From Biscogniauxia marginata (lineage: Eukaryota > Ascomycota > Sordariomycetes > Xylariales > Xylariaceae): 47,000 bases of DNA. Of the stretch, positions 30,874 to 40,319 are shown in pieces. Below the pieces are notes generated by a model, which ran no database searches, was not told the DNA's origin, and worked only from the letters and a program-made list of their open reading frames with translations. The position numbers were made by a program, and so were the translations under genes. Location: contig MU404225.1 in NCBI GenBank assembly GCA_022695795.1, positions 1 to 47,000 on the forward strand, given 5' to 3'. Positions within the stretch are counted from its first letter, which is position 1; each line of letters begins with the position of its first letter.

Positions 30874-32487
30874 ATGGGGTCGACTAGCAATTACCGCGGG
30901 GACGGCCAGGGACAAGGGCCCTTTAACGTTAAGCGCATCGCCATCGTCGGCGCCGGGCCCTGCGGCATATCCGCGGCCAAGTACCTTTTGGCCGAGGAGG
31001 CATTCGAGCGCATCGACATCTACGAGCAGGCGGCCGAGGTAGGCGGGGTATGGAACTACAGCGCGCAGCCGTCGGGTACGCTGCGCGTGCCCCAGACGGA
31101 TGCGTTCGCCCCGGCGGACGAGCCCGTATACCCGGACCCGGGCGCCGGCGGCGGGAAGGGGACGAGGGCGCCCTTGTTCCCGACGCCCATGTACGACGAT
31201 CTGCACACGAACATCCCGCACACGCTAATGCAGTACTCGGACCTAGACTTCCCGGCGGGGTGCAAGATCTTTCCTTCGAGAGAGGTGGTCCAGGAGTATC
31301 TGGTGGAATACGCGAAGGACGTGCGGCATCTGATCAAGTTCTCAACCCAGGTGGAGGACATCGCGCTCCGCACCGTTTCCGTCGCAGGCGCAGGCGCAGA
31401 CGCAGCTGAGAGCCGGACACAGGACCAGTGGGACGTCCGGAGCAAGGATCTGCTCTCGGGCGCGACGACCCTCCAGACGTACGACGCCGTCGTCGTGGCG
31501 TCGGGCCACTACTCGACGCCGTATATCCCGGATTCCGACCCGGTCTCCAATTCCATGGTCGACATACGCGCCTTCCACGAGGCGCACCCGGGCGTGATCT
31601 CGCACTCGAAGCTGTACCGCAACGCGGAGCCGTACCGGGGCAAGAAAGTCGTGGTCGTCGGCACGGGCCCCTCGGGGCTCGACATCGCGGGGCAGATCCA
31701 AACCGCGTGCGAGGGTCCGCTCCTCGTGTCCGCCAAGACGGGCGCCCCGCCCGAGGTACTGGACCACCTGCACGTCGAGCAGGTGGGCGAGATCGCGCGG
31801 TTCCTCGTCCGGGAGAGGGGCGTCGTGTTCCGCACCCTCGACGGCAGCGGCGACAAGGGCGAGCGGGTCGAGACCGACGTCGACGCCGTCCTCTTCTGCA
31901 CGGGGTTCCTGTACACGTTCCCGTTCCTGACGGCGCTCGACGACCCGCCGCTCGTCACCGACGGGCGCCGCGTGCGGGGCCTCTCGAAGCACTTCCTCCA
32001 CATCGCGCACCCGACGCTCGCGTTCCCCGGCCTGCCCATGAAGATCATCCCCTTCCCGCTGTCCGAGTCGCAGGCCGCCGTGTTCGCGCGCCTGTGGTCG
32101 AACGCGCTGCCGCTGCCGCCCAGGGACGTGCTCGAGGAGTGGGAGCGGGGCGCCGGCGGGGGCGAGGGCGAGGACGGGGACAGGGACGGCAAGGGGTATC
32201 ACGTCTTCCCCAAGGGCAGCGACGGGCAGTACATCAACGAGCTGCACGATTGGGCCATGCAGGCGCGCCGGGGCGAGGGCCGCGGCAAGGGCAAGGAGCC
32301 GCCGGTCTGGGGCGACGAGCTTCTGTGGCAGAGGGCTATCTTCGCGGAGGCCAAGATGCAGTTCGAGAAGACGGGTAGACAGGCTAAGACGTTGGAGGAG
32401 TTGGGGTTTGTTTACGAGGGCAAGTCTCCCGTTAAGTCACCCGAGGACGTACAGGATAGAGATCCGCAGATAGACGTGGCGGGTTAG
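30874..32487 (+). CDS. Flavin-containing monooxygenase
   Basis: Intronless, 537 residues. It carries the FAD dinucleotide loop V-G-A-G-P-C-G (25-31), the FMO identity motif F-H-E-A-H-P-G-V-I-S-H-S-K-L-Y (234-248) and the NADPH loop G-T-G-P-S-G (263-268), plus C-T-G-F-L-Y-T-F-P-F, the usual late FMO segment. These enzymes use FAD, NADPH and O2 to oxygenate nitrogen, sulfur or carbonyl groups. Third positions are nearly all G/C, unlike the AT-rich DNA around it. A Gly/Asp/Glu low-complexity segment sits near residues 427-447. The ATG at 30874 directly precedes the N-terminal strand and is the only in-frame start giving the full FAD loop. Neighbouring AKR, FAD-oxidase and NmrA loci suggest a former metabolite cluster; the substrate is unknown. 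Confidence 0.92.
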   Translation: MGSTSNYRGDGQGQGPFNVKRIAIVGAGPCGISAAKYLLAEEAFERIDIYEQAAEVGGVWNYSAQPSGTLRVPQTDAFAPADEPVYPDPGAGGGKGTRAPLFPTPMYDDLHTNIPHTLMQYSDLDFPAGCKIFPSREVVQEYLVEYAKDVRHLIKFSTQVEDIALRTVSVAGAGADAAESRTQDQWDVRSKDLLSGATTLQTYDAVVVASGHYSTPYIPDSDPVSNSMVDIRAFHEAHPGVISHSKLYRNAEPYRGKKVVVVGTGPSGLDIAGQIQTACEGPLLVSAKTGAPPEVLDHLHVEQVGEIARFLVRERGVVFRTLDGSGDKGERVETDVDAVLFCTGFLYTFPFLTALDDPPLVTDGRRVRGLSKHFLHIAHPTLAFPGLPMKIIPFPLSESQAAVFARLWSNALPLPPRDVLEEWERGAGGGEGEDGDRDGKGYHVFPKGSDGQYINELHDWAMQARRGEGRGKGKEPPVWGDELLWQRAIFAEAKMQFEKTGRQAKTLEELGFVYEGKSPVKSPEDVQDRDPQIDVAG

Positions 32488-33217
32488 AGACGTGAAGAAG
32501 ATGGGTTTATGATCTATTCTATATAGTCTGCTACCTATACAAGTTTTTCCACATGTTTTCTGATAGTAGTTGGTGTACTTGCCAAGTAGCCTTGGCTTAT
32601 TCATATTGTTAGTGCCGCCCATGATCGGTCTTGGTCATCTTAAGCCGGCGGTTTTCTTGCCTGTTTAACTTGTACATCCGAGTTGTTAAGCTGTGATGGT
32701 AATTTCTATATCTTGCTCTTGGGAGAGTTCTATCAAATTAGGATATGGAGGGTAGGCATCGTGTTCATAGCCTATTAGGCAGCGATATGAAACACCAGCA
32801 GGAATACTTCGTGTTACTTAGCAAAAGTTCCAGTAAAAAGGCTCTGAGGGATGACAGCGTGAAGGGGGGTGGGGGCAGTATTAATGAGCGCAAGTTGACG
32901 ACCTAATTCAATATGCAGTTGGGTAGTACCGAAACGCCTCACCAATCGAGTTTCAGCACGACTTCAACTGCATGGAATTTTTGTATACTGGATAGTTAGG
33001 TCCTCAGCCCACACCGAGAACATGTATGCATGTCTAGGCGTAGCCTCGTCCTCGCCTGTCGAGTATATAACATATCGTTTCCAACTTGAGTTCGCCGAAA
33101 CGGAAAGCAGTAATTCGTCTCAAGTATGAGCCGCCAACAGACTTAGCGATTCTCTTTCTGCTCGCTCTTTTTTATGACTACTTGGGTTTTCTTTGCGCTC
33201 AGTGTCCCTTCATAACT
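32488..33217. other. Intergenic, no gene seen
   Basis: Separates the flavin monooxygenase gene from the Clr5-domain gene on the same strand. A TATATAA at about 33064-33070 lies 150 bp before the Clr5 start and could be its core promoter. No other structure is supported. Confidence 0.5.
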
Positions 33218-34302
33218 ATGGACTCTGTATTTCCCTTCACTGGTTGGGCTATGCCTGCGGATTGGACCAATTATCGCGGCACCATCACAACTTTGTACCT
33301 GGAACAGAACAGACCCCTGAAAGAAGTGAAGCGCATTATGGAAGAAGATTATTATTTCTTCGCGACGTAAGCCTCCTTACCTCCACTTCCGCGTTACAAT
33401 TGATTTTGACTTTGAGCAGAGAGAAGGTGTATAAGACGCACCTAAACAAATGGGGTGTGCAGAAGAACTTCAGACGTCGTCAAGTCGGCGAGCTATTGGC
33501 CGAGAAGTCTAGACGAGCCACTCTGGGCAAGTCTACAAGGTCCTTCATCCATGGACGCCAGGTGGATGAAGATCGGCTCAACACGTATCTCAAACGCATA
33601 CCTCCCGGCAGACGCAAGCTAATCGAGGCAATGGCATCTACGTCGTCACGACAAGGGGCGCACGGAGGACAGTTCCTAGTGTGCTGGACTCCTTCGCCTA
33701 GGCCGCCACAAATTCGAAGCATCCCACCGCGCTTAGAAGCGCCTGATGACTTAAAAGCGGCCGAGGACAGTTTCCATTTCATCCGAGTATATATTGCCGG
33801 CTGCAACGACTCCGGCCTGTGGGAAACAGCAGGAGGGCAGAAGATAACACCCATGGAAATAGAAGATGACTGGATGCAGATGTTGAACGGCGCTACAATT
33901 TTATTAGAGGGGGGCTTTACAAATCACGGCTTTAGGTTACTATCTCATTGGTTTGGCCAGTATAAGGAATTGCTTCGCCTGGGGCATCCACTTCTGATTA
34001 TCGACACATGTTGGGTCGTCCGCTACCTAGTGGAACACAGGAAAGACCTCCTGGGTGCTTTCACAGACTACGTTTCCGAAGTGTCTCAGACCACCCTCGG
34101 TTCTAATCATCCCCTCAGCTCGTTTTTCTCGATAGTCAAAAAAGCGGGATTGACTGAGGCTACCCCGTGTTTGGCGACTTTTGTGCAGTGCTACTTGAAA
34201 ACGGCTCAAATCATCGATCGCTTCGAAGCAGGATCTGTTATGACTATATATAGCGACAAGCTGACTAAAGCCGCGCTTTGCGCGGCGGCCGGCTTAATAT
34301 AA
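33218..34302 (+). CDS. Clr5-domain protein, probably truncated at its 3' end
   Basis: Two exons, 33218-33366 and 33420-34302, with a 53-bp intron (GTAAGC donor, GAGCAG acceptor); 343 residues. The splice joins W-T-N-Y-R-G-T-I-T-T-L-Y, then L-K-E-V-K-R-I-M-E-E-D-Y-Y-F-F-A-T to E-K-V-Y-K-T-H-L-N-K-W-G-V-Q-K-N, a complete Clr5 domain (about 15-70), a helical module found at the N-terminus of many fungal proteins and named after a fission-yeast silencing factor. The rest is helical without a recognised domain. The last codons enter a GC-rich string (GCCGCGCTTTGCGCGGCGGCCGGC, 34270-34293), and then the sequence switches abruptly to AT-rich repeat DNA that supplies the TAA. The natural end has probably been replaced by the repeat. 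The function is unknown. Confidence 0.75.
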
Positions 34303-34519
34303 TATTATTAAAGTTATAATTTAATAATTAAATAGTTAAAAATTAAAATTAAAATTTTATTTTATTTTATATAATTAAACTTTTTTTAAACTTTTTTTTT
34401 AAAATATTTATAAATATTTATAAATAATAATAATTTCGTTTAAAAAGAAAAATTTTTTTAAACTTAATTTAAATAAAGGTTTTAATTAATTTTATTAATA
34501 TTTAACTTTTTAAAAAATA
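34303..34519. repeat. AT-rich RIP-decayed DNA at the start of the repeat block
   Basis: Composition changes abruptly at about 34300 to over 80% A+T by eye, with long TAA/TTA/AAATTT runs and no open frames. This is the left edge of an AT-rich block that extends to the end of the window. Confidence 0.6.
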
Positions 34520-34990
34520 AAATTTATAAAAACTTAATAACGTACTACATAAACGAGTAAATAAAACAAGTTTGCGGACAAAATGGTTTCTTATATAAAA
34601 TTGACTTTTTTGAAAATTTATAACTTTATTTATAAAAATCAGAAAAGTCTCGAACCTTTTTTTCTAGTTATATAACTATATAATTTAACTAAAATAAAAT
34701 TCAAAAAATAAAAAGTGAAATATATAAAGAAATACGTAAAAAGGTTTATATATTTTATTATAATTTTAGTTTTTACGTGTTTTTTTTCGTGTTTTTTAAT
34801 ATTAATTTTTTTGAATTTTATTTTAGTTAAAATATATAGTTATATAACTAGAAAAAAGGTTCGAGACTTTTCCGATTTTTATAAGTAAAGTTATAAATTT
34901 TCGAAAAAGTCGATTTTATATAAGAAACCATTTTATTTGTAAGCTTGTTTCGTTTACTTGCTTATGTGGTACGTTAATTTTTATAATGTA
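34520..34990. repeat. Long near-palindrome, RIP-affected (TIR or MITE-like)
   Basis: The left half (about 34520-34740) reappears as its reverse complement in the right half (about 34772-34990). Matching landmarks are GGTTTCTTATATAAAATTGAC with GTCGATTTTATATAAGAAACC, TCTAGTTATATAACTATAT with its complement ending ACTAGA, and AACGTACTACATAA with TTATGTGGTACGTT. Differences between arms are largely transitions. The outer ends cannot be fixed by target duplications. It could be a non-autonomous DNA transposon or two inverted copies of one repeat. Confidence 0.7.
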
Positions 34991-35102
34991 ATAAAAATAA
35001 AATTTTAAGTTTATATAATTATAATTTATATTTAAATAAATCATTTAAACTTTTAATATTTTTTAATTATTTTAATAAATAAAAAGGTATAATAATTATA
35101 AT

Positions 35103-35346
35103 TGTCACGGTCTTAGTAGTAATATTAAGACGGGGCTCTAGTATATTCACTTAGTGTTTAACTATCGCGAGATGAGAGGAAAGAAAGGTAAAGACACTGA
35201 AATTACATAGGTGGATCCTGCTTTTGTCCCTTCCATTTATCGCAAGCTACAACGAGTGTGTGAGGCTGCCCGTGGCAGCCACAGTAACAGCTTTATAATA
35301 GTTGCAGCCTTAGCTTGGCAACACGGGATAAGTGGGTTCCGTGACT
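35103..35346. mobile_element. Short LTR-like element with ATAAT direct repeats
   Basis: A 244-bp island of ordinary composition in AT-rich DNA begins TGTCACGG and ends CCGTGACT, so the termini are inverted repeats of 7 bp. The identical ATAAT occurs at 35098-35102 and 35347-35351, as expected for a 5-bp target duplication, although in AT-rich DNA this could be chance. The final base is T rather than the canonical A of an LTR. Probably a solo LTR of a family different from the others in this window. Confidence 0.5.
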
Positions 35347-36121
35347 ATAATATTAAAATTAATTAATAATTATTAATATATAAATCGTTTTTTTAACTTT
35401 ATATTTTAAATTTTTAAAATTTTTAACTTATAATTTTTATTAAGTAATTAAAAAATACTATATTTATTATTATTATTATTAAAATAACGTGTTTTATAAA
35501 CAAATAAGCTATATAAACAAGTAAATTAGTTTTTATAACTTTCATAGTTTTAATTATTAAAAAACATTTATGTGATATTAAAATTAATTAATAATAATTA
35601 TTATTTAAATTATTCTTTTTATTTTTACGCTTTAAAAATTAAATATTTAGTTTTTTAATATGTAATTTAAATCGATTAATTTATAAATAATATATTTATT
35701 ATTATTATTAAAACGCGTAAAATTATATTTATATATTTTTTTAAAAATTAAAAAATTAAAATTTATTAATTTATTAATTTATTTATTTTAAAACTTAATA
35801 ATATTAATAAAAACTTAAATAATTTATATAGTTAAATATAAATAATATTATAAATTAATAACACTTTATAATATTTTATATAATATTATAAAAACGAAAT
35901 AATAATATATTTATATAATTAATTATAAAATTAAATAATTATTTAACGTATTATTAATTTAAATAATTAAAAAAAATTCTTTTAAGTTATATTATCGCGA
36001 TAATAAACTTTTTATTATGTAAACGCGACGCGAAACACGTTAAAAAATTAAATTTTTAATTTTATATAGTAATAAAAATCATTATAAACGCGTTTAAATA
36101 AATAAATAAATTATTAAAAAG
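35347..36121. repeat. AT-rich DNA with an internal tandem duplication
   Basis: No coding potential. A segment beginning ATATTAAAATTAATTAATAA at about 35350 is repeated from about 35575, each copy continuing through a long A/T tract to a (TTA)n run followed by AACG or AACGCG, a tandem duplication of roughly 230 bp. Both copies are degenerate. Confidence 0.5.
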
Positions 36122-36596
36122 TGTGACAAACCTCCCTATATATTCCTAGTTAGTTGACTTCATAGGTAAATACGTATTAGGTTTTCTTAATTTAAAGGTA
36201 ATAATAAATTAAGATTTAGTTTAAAAGATTTATAATATCTTATTCGTTAAAAAGATTTTAAAGTACTTTTATTATAATGTTAATAAGTAACTATAATCTT
36301 AAATTAATAACTAAAAAATTAGAATAAATAACTAGATATATATGAAATCTCGTTTTTCTTATACTTATTTATTTTGTCTTTTATTCTTTATAACTAATAT
36401 GTTAAATACCTTTAAATCACCTTATTTATAGTAATCTATTTTACACTACTAAATAAATACGTTTAAATTACTTTATTTATTTTAATTTATGTTATATAAT
36501 GTTATATTTAAATCCTTCATCTTATTAACATCTTTATAGTTTATATTTTAATACCTTTATAAAAAACCCCTTTAATAAGTTAAGTTTATAATACTA
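36122..36596 (-). mobile_element. 3' LTR of the minus-strand gypsy copy (RIP-affected)
   Basis: On the minus strand this 475-bp segment starts TATTATAAACTTAAC (decayed TGTTACGAACTAAC) and ends GGAGGTTTGTCACA. Length equals that of the plus-strand copy's 5' LTR at 39845-40319, and the end also matches the clean solo LTR end GGAGGTTCGTCACA. A polypurine-like tract precedes it on the minus strand, the position expected for the priming site of second-strand synthesis. Confidence 0.75.
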
Positions 36597-39500
36597 TTTT
36601 TTTCTTTTTAAAATTTTTATCTTAAAAATAATTTATAAGTTCCTTTTTTTCTTTATTTTTATTATATTTAATAATCGAGTAATTAAACGTCGTTATAATA
36701 ATTAAAAACTTAAACGCGAAAAACTTTCTTAACAAATTTATAAGCTAGATATATACGTTAATATTATACCTTATTTTTTTTTTGCTTTAATTAAAAACTA
36801 AAATACGTTATTATTAAGAGTAAATTAAAAAAATATAACGAATACGTTCGTCGTAGTCGTTTTTATAACGATATAAGAATTCCTTTAAATTCCTTTGAGC
36901 GATTAAACGTTAAAAAGAACCGTTTATTTCTTTAAAATTATTAAGCGAAAGCGGCGCTCCTTAAACTTCAATCTGAAATAAACGAATTTATTACGCGCAT
37001 TTTTAAGTTGTGTTAATAACGTAACCTTCTCCGTAAAAAGGGTTTAAAAATGTTATAACGAGGTCTTTAAAACCTAGATAAGTTAAAAAAGTAAAAACGC
37101 CTTAAAAAATAAAAGCGTTTTTAAATTAAATAATAATTTTTAATTAAACAAGCTAAAGTTGCTTTTAAAGTTGTCCCTTTTTTCGACTTATTTTTCCTAA
37201 ATTAAAATCCCGACTTTTAAGTTTTTTTAGCCGATTTAAATTCCGTTAATAAAACTTATTAAATACGTCTTTCGAGTTCGTTAAATGCTTAAATGTTTTT
37301 TATATATTTTCCTTTAATAGGTATCCTTCTTATTTAACTAAATATTATAATTAATTATTAACTTTTTTTAAGTTTAAAATCCTTTTTATTTTATATTTAT
37401 TTAGTTCTTTTTTAATTTCGTTCCGGGTTTTTAATAAAATATTCTTTAATACTAATTTTAGTAATAATATATAAAAAACTAAATATATTTTAAATTCTTT
37501 TAATAAAAAAAGTTTATAATTAATTTTTAAAATAACTTTCTCGACTTTATATAGTTTTAACTTTTTAAATTTAAGTTTTTATTAAACCGTTTTATTTTAA
37601 TTTAAGGCGTTTTTATTATTACGCCTTATTATTAGCGAAGTAAGTAAACTATGTCTCTTTTCCTAAGAATTAATCCTTTAATTCTTTTTTTGTTATAATA
37701 CTTTATTATTTTATTTTAAATAAATTATAATTCTTTTTATAGCCGTCGTGTTACGAACCATGGGAATGGAGGAATTCCATACCAGGGTGTCGTGGCACGG
37801 ACCAAGGAATTAATAAACCAATTGGTTCCGTTCCGGTCGTGATGTAACCTCACGTGACGTGGATATGGTGGGATATCATATCCAACAGGGATAGATATTA
37901 AGGGATTTTATATCCATCGGTATCCAACATACCAAACAATGGAAGTGTGTGTAAGGAAGAACAAGTATAAGTAAATTGGAATTTCCTTGTGTAATTAGTT
38001 TCTCATTCCTTAGCTATTAATTTAAGACTATAATCACTCTTTGTTACTATAGTGAGAGTACCTTGAAACCTCTCTAACGAACATAATATTGCGAATCAAC
38101 TGAATTAATCTCAATTCACTGTTACCTTCAAAATCAAGAAAACCCAGTACGTACTCACCTGTGAAGTCAGCTGACCAGGAACACACAGGGAGGTTCGTCA
38201 CACGTCGTTATATTGTTTAAACCTTTTCGAATAGTACCTCTACTTTCGAAGCTTTTATTTTGACTTTTAGTGCTTTTATAAGTTTAATCGGTTATTTTTA
38301 AATTTCCGCTTTTTAATTATACATTGCTTTATATAGTGATATCTTTATATTCTCGTTAATTAAAGTGTTATATGTTATTAAAATTACTAATAATAATTCT
38401 ACTTAATTATTTATTTCTTAATTAATATAACTTTATAAATATTATTTTATTATTTAATTTAATCTTTTTATTTATTTATTTAATTAGAGATAATACGTTA
38501 TAAATAACTTTTATTTAACTTTTATTCGTTTTATTAAGTTAATCCAAAATTTTAATATAAATAACTTGTTTTTATTTAAAATAATACGTTTTAATAATCT
38601 ATATTTATTAACGTACTCCCTTAAAAAACTAAAAATTAACTATTTTATTATGCTTAACTCGTTAAACAATAAAAAATAAATATATTTCGTAAGTTTATTA
38701 ATAATTACCTATATATTATTATAAAATACTCCTATAATAAAATCTTTTAATTTAAAGAGTTTCATTGTAAAATTCTATATAATTATATATTATGCTTTTT
38801 TAAATATCTAAATTAATTATAATAATTTATATAGTTTATATCTTAATACCTTAATTTTATTATAAATATTATAAATCTTTATAACTCTTTTAACTATTTA
38901 TTTCATTCTTAAAAAGTCAAACTTTTTTATAACCGTTTTAGCGTTTTAAAAATTCCTTAATAACCATATAAAAAGTATTTGTGGAATTCCTTAACAAATT
39001 CGTTTTATATTCGTTTTAATACGTAAATCTTTTCTTTATATAAAAAAAGTTCGTTATTAAATCCTTATTAAAACTATAATTACTTTTCTTTTTAATTATA
39101 ACTTTCCTTAAAACGTTATTTCTAGTTTTTTATATTAATTCGCATATAAACTAATATAATTAATTCATCATTTTATTATTTAAACATTTAAACATCTCTT
39201 TTATTAATTTTTAACTTATAATTTCCTTTTTTATTAAGAAAATCTATTTAAATGTTTTCCTTTTTTTAATATAATAAATTCCAAAATTAAACTTAAACAA
39301 AAAATCATTTAACGCTTATATCTTTAATTAAGCGTTTATATTGTTATAAATCGTATAAAGTTTTTATAATTTAAATAAATATTGATAAGTGCCTTAGTTT
39401 TATTAAGCCATAATTTCTATTTTTTAATGCTTTAATAACTATTAATAATTCCTTATTATAAATCTAATAATTTAATTTAACACCGTGTAATGCCTTAAAT

Positions 39501-39844
39501 AAGTACGCGACTAAATACCATTTTTTATTATTTTTTAATTACTTTAAAATTACTTCGATAGCGAAATTTAAAGCGTTTATTTTTAGTCGTTTTTTCTTAT
39601 TTTTATTTAAAAGTTTATATATAACTTTATTATTTATAACTTCTTTTAATTACTAAAAAGCCTATTTAACTTTTTAATAAAATAAAAAGCTTCTCTTATT
39701 TTCGTTAAAGTAATTAATTCCGTTAATAATTTAACGATTCGCTTAAAATCTTAAATAAGTTATTTAACGTAATTAATAAAGCCAAAAAATATACGTATAT
39801 TTATAACACTTTTAAGTTTTAGTTAATTCTTAATTATTATTATT
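36597..39844 (-). mobile_element. Interrupted minus-strand Ty3/gypsy retrotransposon, RT-to-3' part (RIP-affected)
   Basis: Read on the minus strand this parallels the plus-strand copy: its inner end near 39790 has the reverse transcriptase stretch F-W-L-Y-forms decayed from F-L-G-F-I-N-Y-V, 38960-39010 has the integrase zinc region E-F-H-K-Y with G-I-F, and 37590-37740 corresponds to 45625-45800 of the other copy. All frames are broken by TAA/TAG created by G-to-A and C-to-T changes. It is interrupted by a clean solo LTR at 37749-38202 and cut off by the 5' LTR of the plus-strand copy at 39845. The missing 5' half should lie to the right of the window. It is a dead element. Confidence 0.75.
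37749..38202 (+). mobile_element. Clean solo LTR with CGTCG target-site duplication
   Basis: A 454-bp island of ordinary composition begins TGTTACGAACCATGG and ends GGAGGTTCGTCACA, with inverted termini TGTTACGAACC/GGTTCGTCACA. The identical CGTCG stands at 37744-37748 and 38203-38207. Its second half aligns with the decayed LTR at 39845-40319 base for base except for C-to-T and G-to-A changes in the latter, while its first half differs, so it belongs to a related subfamily. It sits inside the minus-strand gypsy relic and shows no sign of RIP itself. Confidence 0.9.
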
Positions 39845-40319
39845 TGTTACGAACTAACCAAGGTAAGTAATTAAGTAACAGGGGTATTATTCTCACTCTT
39901 CTTTTATCCGGATCGGACATGGATCTTAAAAGGGAAAGCGACCTATTATTACGTAATATAAATAAGTGTAAATAAGACTTATTTAATAATATCTAGTGGA
40001 GAATAAATAAATATAAATAAGACTTATTTAAAGGTATTTAATATATTAATTATAAAGAATAAAAAACAAAATAATAAGTATAAAAAAATAAGATTTTTTA
40101 TATGTTTAATTATTTATTCTAGTTTTTTAATTATTAATTTAAGATTATAATTACTTTTTAATATTATAATAAAAATACCTTAAAATCTTTTTAATAAATA
40201 AAACATTATAAATCATTTAAATTAATTTTAATTCATTATTACTTTTAAACTCAAGAGAACTTAATATGTACTTACTTATAAAGTTAATTAATTAGGAATA
40301 TATAAAGAGGTTCGTTACA
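39845..40319 (+). mobile_element. 5' LTR of the plus-strand gypsy copy (RIP-affected)
   Basis: 475 bp from TGTTACGAACTAACC to GAGGTTCGTTACA. The start and first 130 bases match the sequence from 46784 onward (the 3' LTR), and the last 200 match the clean solo LTR with transitions. The ends keep the TG...CA form of LTRs. Confidence 0.8.

Noticed and set aside
31342..32247. Long minus-strand open frame of 301 codons opposite the flavin monooxygenase
   Set aside because: It results from the G/C-only third positions of the real gene; composition is Arg/Val/Glu-rich without domains. The plus frame has all FMO motifs. Similar shadows at 31428-32378 and 31509-32192 were dropped too.
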